Positions 1 to 8,118 of a stretch of DNA of 34,164 bases are shown here, one piece after another. This DNA comes from CF-96 sp028287605. GTDB taxonomy: Bacteria > Chloroflexota > Dormibacteria > Aeolococcales > Aeolococcaceae. Made by a program: the position numbers and the translations under genes. The notes beneath the pieces were generated by a model. It worked only from the letters and a program-made list of their open reading frames with translations, was not told the DNA's origin and made no database searches. Where the stretch lies: positions 1 to 34,164 of the forward strand of contig JAXDLT010000114.1 in the NCBI GenBank assembly GCA_034666465.1, given 5' to 3'. The number at the start of each line of letters is the position of its first letter. Position 1 is the first letter of the stretch.

Positions 1-895
1 AGGTGGTGCAGCTGCCCAGCGCAGGGGAGCTGCCCACACAGTCGTTCGGGGTGTTGCCGGTGACCGGGGAGGGGGTGATCGTCATCACACCGCCGAGGCG
101 GAGGATGCCTCCGGCGCCCAGGGCGGCGGTGTTGGAGCTGACCGGGCTGCTGGTGAGGGTGGTCGCGGTCGAATCGATCGCGGCGATGCCCCCGCCCTGC
201 GCCGAGCTGGTGTTGCTGGAGACCGGGGTGCTGGTCGTGGTCAGCGTGCCGCCGGCGCCGTTGTAGAGGCCACCGCCCCTGCCCGCGGCGGTGTTGCCCG
301 CCACCGAGCTGCTGGTGAAGGTCGCCGCGGTTCCGCTGGTGGCATTGGCGAGGCCGCCGCCGGTGCCCGAGGCGGTGTTGTTGGACAGGGCGCTGCTGGT
401 GAGCGTCGCCGCGCCGAGGTTCAGGATGCCGCCGCCGTCGCCCGAGGCGGAGCTGTTGGTCACGCCGCTGCCGGTGAGCGTCACCGCGCCGGCGTTCAGG
501 ATGCCGCCGCCACCGCCGACCGCCTGGCCGTTGTCGAGGGTGACCGAGGTGAGGGTGAGAGCGCCGGTGGCGCCGACCTCGGCGATTCGGAAGGGAAGCG
601 CGCCGGAGCGGGTGATGACGGTGTTGGTGCCCGTCAGGCTGACGGCGGTGGTGATGAGGGGCAGCCCGTCCGGGCCCTGCGCGCCGGTCGCGTGGCTCGT
701 GGTCAGGGTGTAGGTGCAGTTCGGCGCCAGGGCGACGTCGCCCCCGCCCGCCGCATCGGCGGCGGTGATCGCGTCCACCAGCGCCGCCTCGGTGCACGCG
801 ACGGCCGCCCGCGCGGTCGTCGGAATCAGGGTGGCCGTGCCTGCGACCAGGAGGCCGGCGCAGCTCAGGCTCTGGAATGTGCGGATCAATCGCAT
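1..895 (-). CDS. Secreted right-handed beta-helix repeat protein (C-terminus beyond window)
   Basis: Reading the minus strand from the ATG at 893-895 gives 298 residues without a stop to the window edge. The start follows a GAGAAG ribosome site and an in-frame TGA lies just upstream. Residues 1-30 are a signal peptide (MRLIRTFQSL, then a hydrophobic stretch ending near TARA). After a short domain with CTEAALVDAI, the protein is a run of degenerate repeats of about 25-30 residues rich in T, S, G and N, with recurring cores such as SNNTASGTGGGL and AGNTAAGRGGGLYN. This pattern is typical of parallel beta-helix/polymorphic-membrane-type surface proteins. No catalytic motif is visible, so adhesion or matrix function is inference. 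A c-di-GMP-I riboswitch sits in its leader, implying control by c-di-GMP. Confidence 0.8.
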   Translation of the reverse strand, partial: MRLIRTFQSLSCAGLLVAGTATLIPTTARAAVACTEAALVDAITAADAAGGGDVALAPNCTYTLTTSHATGAQGPDGLPLITTAVSLTGTNTVITRSGALPFRIAEVGATGALTLTSVTLDNGQAVGGGGGILNAGAVTLTGSGVTNSSASGDGGGILNLGAATLTSSALSNNTASGTGGGLANATSGTAATFTSSSVAGNTAAGRGGGLYNGAGGTLTTTSTPVSSNTSSAQGGGIAAIDSTATTLTSSPVSSNTAALGAGGILRLGGVMTITPSPVTGNTPNDCVGSSPALGSCTT

Positions 896-1040
896 GAATG
901 GCTTCTCTGTGCTTGTCAGACGATGTGACGAGGTACGCCTGAGAGACGCATCGGTCGACCCAGGGGCTCGTCGGAATGGTCGGACGGCGCGCGGCGATGC
1001 TCCAAAGGCGATGAGCCTCCGTGAGGGACTCCCTGGTTCC

Positions 1041-1119
1041 GTCGGCGGCCCGGCCGCCTCGCCGGTGACGAGGCCCGTGGCTTTGCGTCCCCACCTCGCA
1101 ATGGGTTTGCCGTCGAGAG
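1041..1119 (-). promoter_or_regulatory. Cyclic di-GMP-I (GEMM-I) riboswitch aptamer
   Basis: On the minus strand this region has the GEMM-I hallmarks in order: GGCAAACC, a helix closed by a GCGA tetraloop (the GNRA loop that docks in its receptor), GGGACGCAAAGCCACGGG, a variable P3 arm, and the closing GGCCGGGCCGCCGA. The base aligned with G20 of the Vibrio Vc2 aptamer is G, which fits c-di-GMP rather than cGAMP. The aptamer ends about 145 nt before the start of the beta-helix gene. I see no clear terminator or ribosome-site hairpin between them, so the expression platform is not assigned. A TAGGCT hexamer about 10 nt upstream may be the -10 box. Confidence 0.92.
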
Positions 1120-1146
1120 CCGGGCCGAGCCTACGCCCACCGGTCG

Positions 1147-1162
1147 CGCCGGCGGACCGGCG
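1147..1162 (-). terminator. Possible terminator hairpin after the kdp operon
   Basis: Perfect 6-bp inverted repeat (CGCCGG, 4-nt loop, CCGGCG) about 72 nt beyond the last stop codon of the kdp operon. A second, weaker repeat (CAAAC/GTTTG) lies at about 1183-1199. There is no T-run, so intrinsic termination is uncertain. Confidence 0.25.
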
Positions 1163-1234
1163 TTCAACCTCGTAACCCGATGCAAACAGGAAGCGTTTGT
1201 GACCCACCGCACAACCCACCGGGCCGGCGTACGG

Positions 1235-3445
1235 TCAGCCGGCGCGCGGCCGTGCGTTGAGGCGGTGCGCCGCGGTCGCCTGCGCCTCGTACTCCTTCGC
1301 GAGGATGTGGATGTCCACGTCGGAGAGCATGCGGATGAGCTGGTGCACCGTGTTCCGCGTCCAGTGCCCGGCGCCCCGCCCGCGGGTGAGCAGGATCTCG
1401 GTGGCCAGGGTCTCCCGCGCGTAGGCGGCGATCGCCGGCGCCACCGACGGCCCGTAGAGGGTGATGAACTCGCCGCCGAGCTGGTGGGTGAGGGTGGCGT
1501 ACTCGCCGAGCAGCTCCCTCTCGGGCAGCGAGCGGCGGCGGGTGCGCACCGTGACCACCCGCATCTCCGCGTCGAGGCTGTCCGCGAGACGCGCGGCGCG
1601 CCGGATCAGGCTCTCCATGTGGGGCCGCGGCGGCACGCACACCATCACCCGCGAGCGCGCCTCCCAGGGGCGGACGATGCGGCGCTCGTGCATGTAGGCG
1701 ATCAGCTGGCGATCGGTGTGCTCGGCGATCAGCCGGAAGGTGGCCTCGCGCAGCGTGGTCAGAACCTCGGGCCGGAACTCGCCCTGCAGGGCGCGCGCCG
1801 CCTCCGCCGGGGGCACGATGTCCCCGCGGCGCAGCCGCTCGTCGAGGATCGAGGGGGTGACGTCGACCAGCTCGAGCTCGTCGGCGAGGGCGAGCACGCC
1901 GTCGTCCACGCGCGGGCCGGCGGGGAGGTCGCCGAGGATCGAGCCCATCGCCTGCGCCATGCTCTGGAGCTCGGCGAGATGGAGGGTGGCGATGACCGTG
2001 ATCCCCGCGTCGAGGATGCGCTGCACCGCGTCGGCGCGAGGCCGCTCCTCGACGTCGAGGCCGGCGAGGTCGTCGATGAGCGCCACCTCCGGGTTGCGGA
2101 CGAGCAGCGCCTCCACGTCGAGGCGGTCGTGCGCCGCCGGCCCGGCGGCGCCACCGAGCAGCTCGAGCCCGGCGAGCGCCGTCTCCGACTCCGCCCGCCC
2201 CGCGGTGTCGACCGCGGCGACGACCACGTCGGTGCCGCGCTGGCGGCGCCGGCGCCCCTCCTCGAGCATGGTGGTGGTGGTGCCCACCCCGCGGGCGTAG
2301 CCGATGTAGACGCGCAGCGAGCCACGGTCGCGGGACGGGGTGCGGCCCTGCAGGAGCAGCTCCTCGGGAGTGTGGCGCCGGCTCTCGACCCGCCCGTTGG
2401 CGCCCCCTCCACCGCCGCGGCCGACCACGTGGATGTCGGTCTCGGGCAGCTGGTCGATGAGGCGGTCGACGAGTCCCGCCCGCCAGCGCCCGAGCACTCC
2501 GCGGTCATCCGACTCGCCGGCCACCACGTGCCGGACGCCGAGCTCGCGGGCGGTCTGGATGACGGTGCCGGGCACGTCGGCCGAGCGGCGCTCGAGGAAG
2601 GTGCAGTGCACCTGCTCGGCGAGCGCCCGCCACGGCTCCGACGCCGCGGAGCCGGCGTCCGACCGCACCACGGTGAGCACCGAGCAGAGACCGCCGAGGC
2701 GGCGCGCGATGCGCACGCCGCGGCGGATCAGCGCCTCCGAGCTGGGCCGCCGCGAGATCACCACCAGGACGTCCTGGGGAGGCGGCCGCACCGCGCCCCG
2801 GGCGGCGCCGGCCCCCCCGGCCACCAGCCGCAGCGCGATCTCCCGCAGCGCGGCGAGGTTGCCCGTGCGGAAGAAGTTGCCCAGCGCGGTGTCGACCTTG
2901 TCGAGCGGGTAGATGTTGCCGTGGCGCATGCGCTTGCGCAGCGCGTCGGGGGCGATGTCGATGAACTGGATCTCGTCCGCCCCGTCCAGCACCTGGTCGG
3001 GGACGGTCTCGCGCACCGGGATGCCGGTGATGCCCTCGACCAGGTCCTTCACGCTCTCGATGTGCTGCACGTTGACCGTGGTGACCACGTCGATGCCGGC
3101 GTCGCGGAGCTGCTCGACGTCCTGCCAGCGCTTGGGGTGGGGCACCCCGGGGACGTTGGTGTGGGCGAGCTCGTCGACCAGGGCGACCTGCGGGCGGCGC
3201 GCCAGCACCGCGTCGACGTCCATCTCCTCGAGCGGCGTTCCCCGGTAGGTCACCTGCAGCCGCGGAATCACCTCGAGCGGTCCCACGGCCTCGATGGTGC
3301 GTGGGCGGCCGTAGGTCTCGACGAAGCCGATGACCACGTCCTCGCCCTGCGCCATCCGCTCGCGCCCCTCGCGCAGCATCGCGAAGGTCTTGCCCGACCC
3401 CGGTGCGGCGCCGAGGTAGACGCGGAGCAGCCCGCGTCTGCCCAT
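1235..3445 (-). CDS. KdpD-like protein: two tandem KdpD sensor/USP modules, no histidine kinase
   Basis: A 736-residue protein, last gene of the kdp operon, starting 11 nt after kdpC. Residues 1-210 are a KdpD N-terminal domain with Walker A GAAPGSGKT (12-20) and a Walker B-like ALVDELAHTN. Residues about 224-343 are a universal-stress-protein (USP) domain. The arrangement then repeats: a second KdpD domain at about 376-590 and a second USP domain at about 598-720. In the second copy the Walker A is degenerate (GYARGVGTTT, Lys lost) and Walker B reads ALIDDLAG. The membrane helices, GAF, HisKA and HATPase domains of full-length KdpD (about 900 residues in E. coli) are all missing. In Staphylococcus the KdpD USP domain binds c-di-AMP, so a soluble nucleotide or potassium sensor is plausible. 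It cannot be a classical sensor kinase. Confidence 0.85.
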   Translation of the reverse strand: MGRRGLLRVYLGAAPGSGKTFAMLREGRERMAQGEDVVIGFVETYGRPRTIEAVGPLEVIPRLQVTYRGTPLEEMDVDAVLARRPQVALVDELAHTNVPGVPHPKRWQDVEQLRDAGIDVVTTVNVQHIESVKDLVEGITGIPVRETVPDQVLDGADEIQFIDIAPDALRKRMRHGNIYPLDKVDTALGNFFRTGNLAALREIALRLVAGGAGAARGAVRPPPQDVLVVISRRPSSEALIRRGVRIARRLGGLCSVLTVVRSDAGSAASEPWRALAEQVHCTFLERRSADVPGTVIQTARELGVRHVVAGESDDRGVLGRWRAGLVDRLIDQLPETDIHVVGRGGGGGANGRVESRRHTPEELLLQGRTPSRDRGSLRVYIGYARGVGTTTTMLEEGRRRRQRGTDVVVAAVDTAGRAESETALAGLELLGGAAGPAAHDRLDVEALLVRNPEVALIDDLAGLDVEERPRADAVQRILDAGITVIATLHLAELQSMAQAMGSILGDLPAGPRVDDGVLALADELELVDVTPSILDERLRRGDIVPPAEAARALQGEFRPEVLTTLREATFRLIAEHTDRQLIAYMHERRIVRPWEARSRVMVCVPPRPHMESLIRRAARLADSLDAEMRVVTVRTRRRSLPERELLGEYATLTHQLGGEFITLYGPSVAPAIAAYARETLATEILLTRGRGAGHWTRNTVHQLIRMLSDVDIHILAKEYEAQATAAHRLNARPRAG

Positions 3446-3456
3446 CCTGTGCCCGG

Positions 3457-4068
3457 TCAGCTGCTCGGCATGGCGTCGAGCGCGAGGTTGAGGGCGAGCA
3501 CGTTCACGTGCGGCGCGCCGAGGATCGCGAGCGGGCGCCCGTCGACGTGCTGCTCGACCAGCGCCCGGACCCTCGCGGCGTCGAGCCCGCGGGCCTTCGC
3601 GACCCGGTCGACCTGCAGCAGCGCCGCGGCCGGGCTGATGTCCGGGTCGAAGCCGGAGAAGTCCGTGGTCACCAGGTCGATGGGGACGTCGCCGGTGAGC
3701 GTGGGGTTCGCCGTGTGCACCGCCTCGACGCGCTGCCGGACGGCGTCGATCAGCGCCCGGTTGCTCGGCGCCAGGTTGTCGCCGGCCGAGTTGGCGGCGT
3801 TGTAGGGCTTGGGCTTGGTGGGGTCGTTCTCGTCGACGGTCGCCGAGGGACGGCCGTTGAAGTACCTGTCGCTGGTGAAGTTCTGGCCGATCAGCCTGGC
3901 CCCGACCACCGTGCTGCCGGCGGTGATGAGGCCACCGTTGGCCTGGTCGTGGAACAGGCCCTGGGCGAGGCCGGTCATCACCAGCGGGTAGACGAGGCCG
4001 CCGATCACGGCGATCACCAGGGCGGTGCGGAGCGCCCGCAGCACCTCGGCGGAGAGGGAGGTCTTCAT
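3457..4068 (-). CDS. kdpC: Potassium-transporting ATPase subunit C
   Basis: A 203-residue protein of normal KdpC length. It has one N-terminal membrane helix (residues about 13-35, RTALVIAVIGGLVYPLVMTG) and then the family signatures GARLIGQNFTSDRYFNGRPSA and TTDFSGFDPDISPAAALLQV. KdpC is the single-span subunit that stabilises the KdpFABC complex and raises ATP affinity of KdpB. The ATG at 4066-4068 lies just after the kdpB stop, with GAGGA overlapping that stop as ribosome site, so translation is probably coupled. The product acts in the cytoplasmic membrane. Confidence 0.97.
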   Translation of the reverse strand: MKTSLSAEVLRALRTALVIAVIGGLVYPLVMTGLAQGLFHDQANGGLITAGSTVVGARLIGQNFTSDRYFNGRPSATVDENDPTKPKPYNAANSAGDNLAPSNRALIDAVRQRVEAVHTANPTLTGDVPIDLVTTDFSGFDPDISPAAALLQVDRVAKARGLDAARVRALVEQHVDGRPLAILGAPHVNVLALNLALDAMPSS

Positions 4069-4078
4069 CGTCGCGTCC

Positions 4079-6160
4079 TCAGGCGAGGTGGATGCCGGTG
4101 ATCAGGACGTCGACGGCCTTGATGCCGATGAAGGGGATGATCACCCCTCCGACGCCGTAGATCAGCAGGTTGCGGCGCAGCAGCGCGGCGGCGCCGATCG
4201 GCCGGTACCTGATGCCCTTCAGCGCCAGCGGGATCAGGGCCACGATGATCAGCGCGTTGAAGATCACCGCCGAGAGGATGGCGCTGTTCGGGCTGTGCAG
4301 CCGCATGATGTTGAGCGCCCCGAGCGCGGGCAGGGCGGCGGCGAACATCGCCGGGATGATCGCGAAGTACTTGGCCACGTCGTTGGCGATGCTGAAGGTG
4401 GTGAGCGCGCCGCGGGTCATGAGCAGCTGCTTGCCCGTCTCGACGATCTCGATGAGCTTGGTGGGGTTGCTGTCGAGGTCGACGAGGTTGCCCGCCTCCT
4501 TGGCCGCCTGGGTGCCGCTGTTCATGGCCACGCCGACGTCGGCCTGGGCGAGGGCGGGAGCGTCGTTGGTGCCGTCGCCGGTCATCGCCACCAGCTTGCC
4601 CTCGGCCTGCTCCTTGCGGATGAGCGCGAGCTTGTCCTCGGGCGTGGCCTCGGCGAGGAAGTCGTCGACGCCCGCCTCGGCGGCGATCGCCGCCGCGGTC
4701 AGGGGGTTGTCGCCGGTGATCATCACCGTGCGCAGGCCCATCCGGCGCATCTCCGCGAAGCGCTCGCTGATGCCCGGCTTGACGATGTCCTTGAGGTGGA
4801 TGGTGCCGAGCACCCTGTGATCCTCGGCGACCACCAGCGGGGTGCCGCCGGAGCGGGCGATGGTCTCGACCTGCTCGCGCACCGCGTCGGGCAGGTGGCC
4901 GTTGGGGGAGCTGCCCGTGGCGCACCAGGCGGCGACGCTGTCGGCGGCGCCCTTGCGGATGCTGGTGCCGTTGCGGTCGACGCCGCTCATCCGGGTGATC
5001 GCCGAGAAGGCGACGAAGGTCCACGCCGAGACGTCCTCCTCCTCGACGCCGATGCGTCGCGCAAGGGCGACGATGGACCGCCCCTCGGGGGTCTCGTCGG
5101 GGAGGCTCGCCAGCGTGGCGGCGCGCACCAGCCGGCTCATCGTCACCCGCGGCGCGGGCACGAACTCGGACGCCTGACGGTTGCCCAGGGTGATGGTGCC
5201 GGTTTTGTCGAGGAGCAGGGTGTCGACGTCTCCGGCCGCCTCGACGGCGCGGCCCGACATCGCCAGCACGTTGCGCTGCAGGAGCCGGTCGATGCCGGCG
5301 ATGCCGATCGCCGAGAGCAGGGCGCCGATGGTCGTGGGGATGAGGCAGACCAGCAGCGCGATGAGCACGGTGACGGTCACCGAGGTGCCCGCGTACACCG
5401 CGAACGGCTGGAGGGTCACCACGGCGAAGACGAAGATGATGGTGAGGCCGGCGAGGAGGATGTTGAGGGCGATCTCGTTCGGCGTCTTCTGCCGGCTGGC
5501 GCTCTCGACCAGGCTGATGATGCGGTCGATGAAGGTCTCGCCGGGGTTCTGGGTGATCTCGATCACGATCCGGTCGGAGAGCACCCGGGTGCCGCCGGTC
5601 ACCGAGCTGCGGTCACCGCCCGCCTCGCGGATGACCGGGGCCGACTCGCCGGTGATCGCCGACTCGTCGACCGACGCGATGCCCTCGATGATGGTGCCGT
5701 CACTGGGGATCACGTCCCCCACCTCGCAGACCACGATGTCGCCGCGACGCAGCTCGGGGGCGGGGACGGGCTCCTCCTTCCCGCCCAGGCCGCCGCTGAG
5801 CCGGCGCGCGATGGTGTCGCTGCGCGTGCGTCGCAGGGTCGCCGCCTGGGCCTTGCCGCGGCCCTCGGCGACCGCCTCCGCGAAGTTGGCGAAGAGCACC
5901 GTGAACCACAGCCAGAGGCACACCTGGCCGACGAAGCCGACGTCCTCCTGGCGGTTGAAGACCCCGGTGACGAAGGCGTACGTGGTCATCACCGCGCCGA
6001 TCTCGACGATGAACATGACCGGGTTGCGCGCCATCCAGCGCGGGTCGAGCTTCTTGAACGACTCGCCGATCGCCGGCACCACGATGGTGGGGTCGAACAG
6101 GCTGCTCTTCGGCTGCCGTCTCGGCTCCCGAGGGCCCACGTCCGTGGCGGACACTGCCAT
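4079..6160 (-). CDS. kdpB: Potassium-transporting P-type ATPase subunit B
   Basis: A 693-residue class IA P-type ATPase that hydrolyses ATP to drive K+ uptake by KdpFABC. It shows the phosphorylation motif DKTGTIT, the actuator motif TGES (the position of the inhibitory serine in E. coli KdpB), MITGDN, and the hinge GDGTNDAPALAQADVG followed by the long C-terminal helices. The frame is open far upstream through kdpA, but family length and GAGAGGG spaced 9 nt before ATG 6158-6160 fix the start there; ATG 6167-6169 is an alternative three codons longer. The gene begins 14 nt after the kdpA stop. Confidence 0.97.
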   Translation of the reverse strand: MAVSATDVGPREPRRQPKSSLFDPTIVVPAIGESFKKLDPRWMARNPVMFIVEIGAVMTTYAFVTGVFNRQEDVGFVGQVCLWLWFTVLFANFAEAVAEGRGKAQAATLRRTRSDTIARRLSGGLGGKEEPVPAPELRRGDIVVCEVGDVIPSDGTIIEGIASVDESAITGESAPVIREAGGDRSSVTGGTRVLSDRIVIEITQNPGETFIDRIISLVESASRQKTPNEIALNILLAGLTIIFVFAVVTLQPFAVYAGTSVTVTVLIALLVCLIPTTIGALLSAIGIAGIDRLLQRNVLAMSGRAVEAAGDVDTLLLDKTGTITLGNRQASEFVPAPRVTMSRLVRAATLASLPDETPEGRSIVALARRIGVEEEDVSAWTFVAFSAITRMSGVDRNGTSIRKGAADSVAAWCATGSSPNGHLPDAVREQVETIARSGGTPLVVAEDHRVLGTIHLKDIVKPGISERFAEMRRMGLRTVMITGDNPLTAAAIAAEAGVDDFLAEATPEDKLALIRKEQAEGKLVAMTGDGTNDAPALAQADVGVAMNSGTQAAKEAGNLVDLDSNPTKLIEIVETGKQLLMTRGALTTFSIANDVAKYFAIIPAMFAAALPALGALNIMRLHSPNSAILSAVIFNALIIVALIPLALKGIRYRPIGAAALLRRNLLIYGVGGVIIPFIGIKAVDVLITGIHLA

Positions 6161-6174
6161 CACCTCCATCCCTC

Positions 6175-7914
6175 TCAGTGGGCCAGCTGGCCCGCATGCA
6201 GCTGCAGGTGCTCGAGGATCGGCCCCAGCGCCAGCGCCGGGAAGAAGGTGAGCGCCCCGACGATGAGGATCACCCCGATGAGCAGCCCGCTGAACAGCGG
6301 CGTGTCGGTGGGAAAGGTCCCCGCGCTCGCGGGCACGACCTTCTTCCTGACCATCGAGCCGGCCAGCGCGAGCAGCGGGATCAGGAAGATGAAGCGCCCG
6401 ATCCACATCGCCGCCGACAGCGTCGTGTTGTAGTACACGGTGTTGCCGCTCAGCCCGGCGAAGGCGCTGCCGTTGTTGCCGGTGGTCGAGCTGAAGGCGT
6501 AGAGGATCTCGGAGAAGCCGTGCGGCCCGGGGTTGAGCGGTCCCGCCTGCCCCCGTGAGGCCAGCACCGAGACCGCGGTGAAGCCGAGGATCGAGGCGGG
6601 CAGGGCGAGGATGCCGAGGGCGGCGAGCTTGACCTCGCGCGACTCGATCTTCTTGCCCAGGTACTCGGGCGTCCGCCCCACCATCAGCCCGGCGATGAAC
6701 ACGGCGAGGATGGCGAAGACCAGCATGCCGTAGAGGCCGGAGCCGACGCCGCCCGGGGTGATCTCGCCGAGCTGGATGAGCACCATCGGCACCATCCCGC
6801 CGAGGGGGGTCCAGCTGTCGTGCGCGGAGTCGACCGAGCCGGTGCTGGTGCCGGTCGTGGCCGCCCCGTACTGGGCGGACTGGATGGCGCCGAAGCGGAC
6901 CGACTTCCCCTCCATGTTGCCGCCCGACTGCTGCGCCGTGGAGGTCCAGGTCGCGCCCGCCCGCGCCAGGGCGGGGTTGCCCGACTGCTCCTGGTAGGCG
7001 GCGAAGGCGGCGCCGCTGACGAGCACGATCGCCATGGCGGCGAAGATGGCGATGCCCTGCCTGACGTTCCTGGCGTAGCGCCCGAAGGTGAACGCCAGGC
7101 CGAAGGGGATGCAGAGCACCAGCAGGATCTGGAAGGCGTTGGTGAAGGCGTTGGGATTCTCGTAGGGGTGTGCCGAGTTGGCGTTGAAGAACCCGCCGCC
7201 GTTGGTGCCCAGGTCCTTGATCGCCTCCATCGATGCCACGGGGCCCTGGGCGATGGTCTGGATGCCGCCCTCCAGCGTGTGCACCGTCGTATAGGCGTTG
7301 AGGTTCTGGATCGCCCCCTGGGAGACGAGCACGAGGGTGGCGACCACCGAGATGGGCAGGAGGAGGTACAGCGTGGCCCGCGTGATGTCGACGTAGAAGT
7401 TGCCGATGGTCCTGCCGCTGCGCCGCACCAGCCCACGCACCAGGGCGATGGCGAGCGCGATCCCGGTGGCCGCGGAGAGGAACTGGTGGAAGGCCAGGGC
7501 GAGCATCTGCGACAGGTAGGTCATGCTCTGCTCGCCCGCGTAGTTCTGCCAGTTGGTGTTGGTGCTGAAGCTGATCGCGGTGTTCAGCGAGAGGTCGGCG
7601 GGCACCGCGGGCAGGTGATTGGGGTTGAGCTGCGCCTGGAAGGGCAGCCGGTCCTGGATGCGCAGCAGGACGTAGGTGAAGAGCACGCTGATGACGGTCA
7701 CCAGCAGCATGGCCACCAGGTATCCGACCCACGACTGCTCGCGGTCCTCGTCGACCCCCATGAGCCGGTAGCAGCCGCGCTCGACCGGTCGCAGGACCGG
7801 GCTCAGGATGGTCCGCTGGCCGCGGAACACCGTGAACATGTAGCCGCCGAGGAACCAGGCCACGACGAACACGGCGAGGAAGGTGACCACGAACCCGGCG
7901 ATCTCGTAGCCCAT
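6175..7914 (-). CDS. kdpA: Potassium-transporting ATPase subunit A (K+ channel-like subunit)
   Basis: A 579-residue polytopic membrane protein of the potassium-transporter superfamily that forms the ion pathway of KdpFABC. It has about ten hydrophobic segments and the expected selectivity-filter loops: SFSTNTNWQNYAGE, DLGTNGGGFFNANSAHPYEN and SSTTGNNGSAFAGL. The start ATG at 7912-7914 overlaps the region just after the kdpF stop (7916-7918), so the two are tightly coupled. Nothing is missing compared with characterised KdpA, so the transporter should be functional. Confidence 0.97.
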   Translation of the reverse strand: MGYEIAGFVVTFLAVFVVAWFLGGYMFTVFRGQRTILSPVLRPVERGCYRLMGVDEDREQSWVGYLVAMLLVTVISVLFTYVLLRIQDRLPFQAQLNPNHLPAVPADLSLNTAISFSTNTNWQNYAGEQSMTYLSQMLALAFHQFLSAATGIALAIALVRGLVRRSGRTIGNFYVDITRATLYLLLPISVVATLVLVSQGAIQNLNAYTTVHTLEGGIQTIAQGPVASMEAIKDLGTNGGGFFNANSAHPYENPNAFTNAFQILLVLCIPFGLAFTFGRYARNVRQGIAIFAAMAIVLVSGAAFAAYQEQSGNPALARAGATWTSTAQQSGGNMEGKSVRFGAIQSAQYGAATTGTSTGSVDSAHDSWTPLGGMVPMVLIQLGEITPGGVGSGLYGMLVFAILAVFIAGLMVGRTPEYLGKKIESREVKLAALGILALPASILGFTAVSVLASRGQAGPLNPGPHGFSEILYAFSSTTGNNGSAFAGLSGNTVYYNTTLSAAMWIGRFIFLIPLLALAGSMVRKKVVPASAGTFPTDTPLFSGLLIGVILIVGALTFFPALALGPILEHLQLHAGQLAH

Positions 7915-7915
7915 G

Positions 7916-8005
7916 TCAGAACCTCTCGGGGAGGAGCAGGGCGACGAGCAGGTAGATCGTGGCGGCGAGCGCGATCAGCCCGCTGACGATGTAACCGGTC
8001 AGCAT
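7916..8005 (-). CDS. kdpF: Potassium-transporting ATPase subunit F
   Basis: A 29-residue single-span peptide (MLTGYIVSGLIALAATIYLL followed by VALLLPERF). The length, hydrophobic core and terminal PERF are the KdpF signature; KdpF sits in the membrane beside KdpA and stabilises the complex. The gene lies 1 nt before kdpA and its ATG follows the stop of the upstream 28-residue gene by one base. It is too short for most gene callers. Confidence 0.93.
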   Translation of the reverse strand: MLTGYIVSGLIALAATIYLLVALLLPERF

Positions 8006-8006
8006 C

Positions 8007-8093
8007 TCAGAGCCTCGTCAGCGCGGCGACGTAGGCGAAGCTCATCACGGCGAGCACGCCGATGATGAGCAGTGCCAGCAGGTCCAGGGGCAC
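8007..8093 (-). CDS. Small single-span membrane peptide in the kdp operon
   Basis: Reading from GTG 8091-8093 gives 28 residues: MPLDLLALLIIGVLAVMSFA then YVAALTRL and a stop. A strong GGAGGG ribosome site is placed 6 nt upstream, and the stop is one base before the kdpF ATG, which makes translation very likely. The peptide is one membrane helix with a short positively charged tail. Similar short hydrophobic ORFs often precede kdpF in Actinobacteria and Chloroflexota. It may be an additional membrane partner of the Kdp complex or a translational leader; neither is proven. Confidence 0.7.
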   Translation of the reverse strand: MPLDLLALLIIGVLAVMSFAYVAALTRL

Positions 8094-8104
8094 GCCGATC
8101 CCTC

Positions 8105-8118
8105 CTCTCTCTCTCTCT
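8105..8118. repeat. (CT)7 / (AG)7 dinucleotide repeat next to a ribosome site
   Basis: Seven CT units on the plus strand read as a GA-rich tract on the mRNA strand, immediately before the GGAGGG ribosome site of the 28-residue peptide and touching the stop codon of the PRC-barrel gene. Such a tract can act as an extended Shine-Dalgarno or S1-binding region and can vary in length by slippage. Confidence 0.8.

Noticed and set aside
1199..3805. 868-codon plus-strand ORF opposite the kdpD-like gene
   Set aside because: His/Arg/Gly/Ala-rich shadow frame of a clear kdp gene; no domain and no ribosome site.
4025..6433. 802-codon plus-strand ORF opposite kdpB
   Set aside because: Shadow frame: Asp/Arg/His/Gly-rich composition against a strongly conserved gene on the other strand.
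6161..7732. Upstream extension of the kdpB frame to a 1217-residue protein
   Set aside because: It reads through kdpA out of frame; family length and ribosome site put the start at 6160.
6820..7986. 388-codon plus-strand ORF opposite kdpA
   Set aside because: Shadow frame with low-complexity composition.
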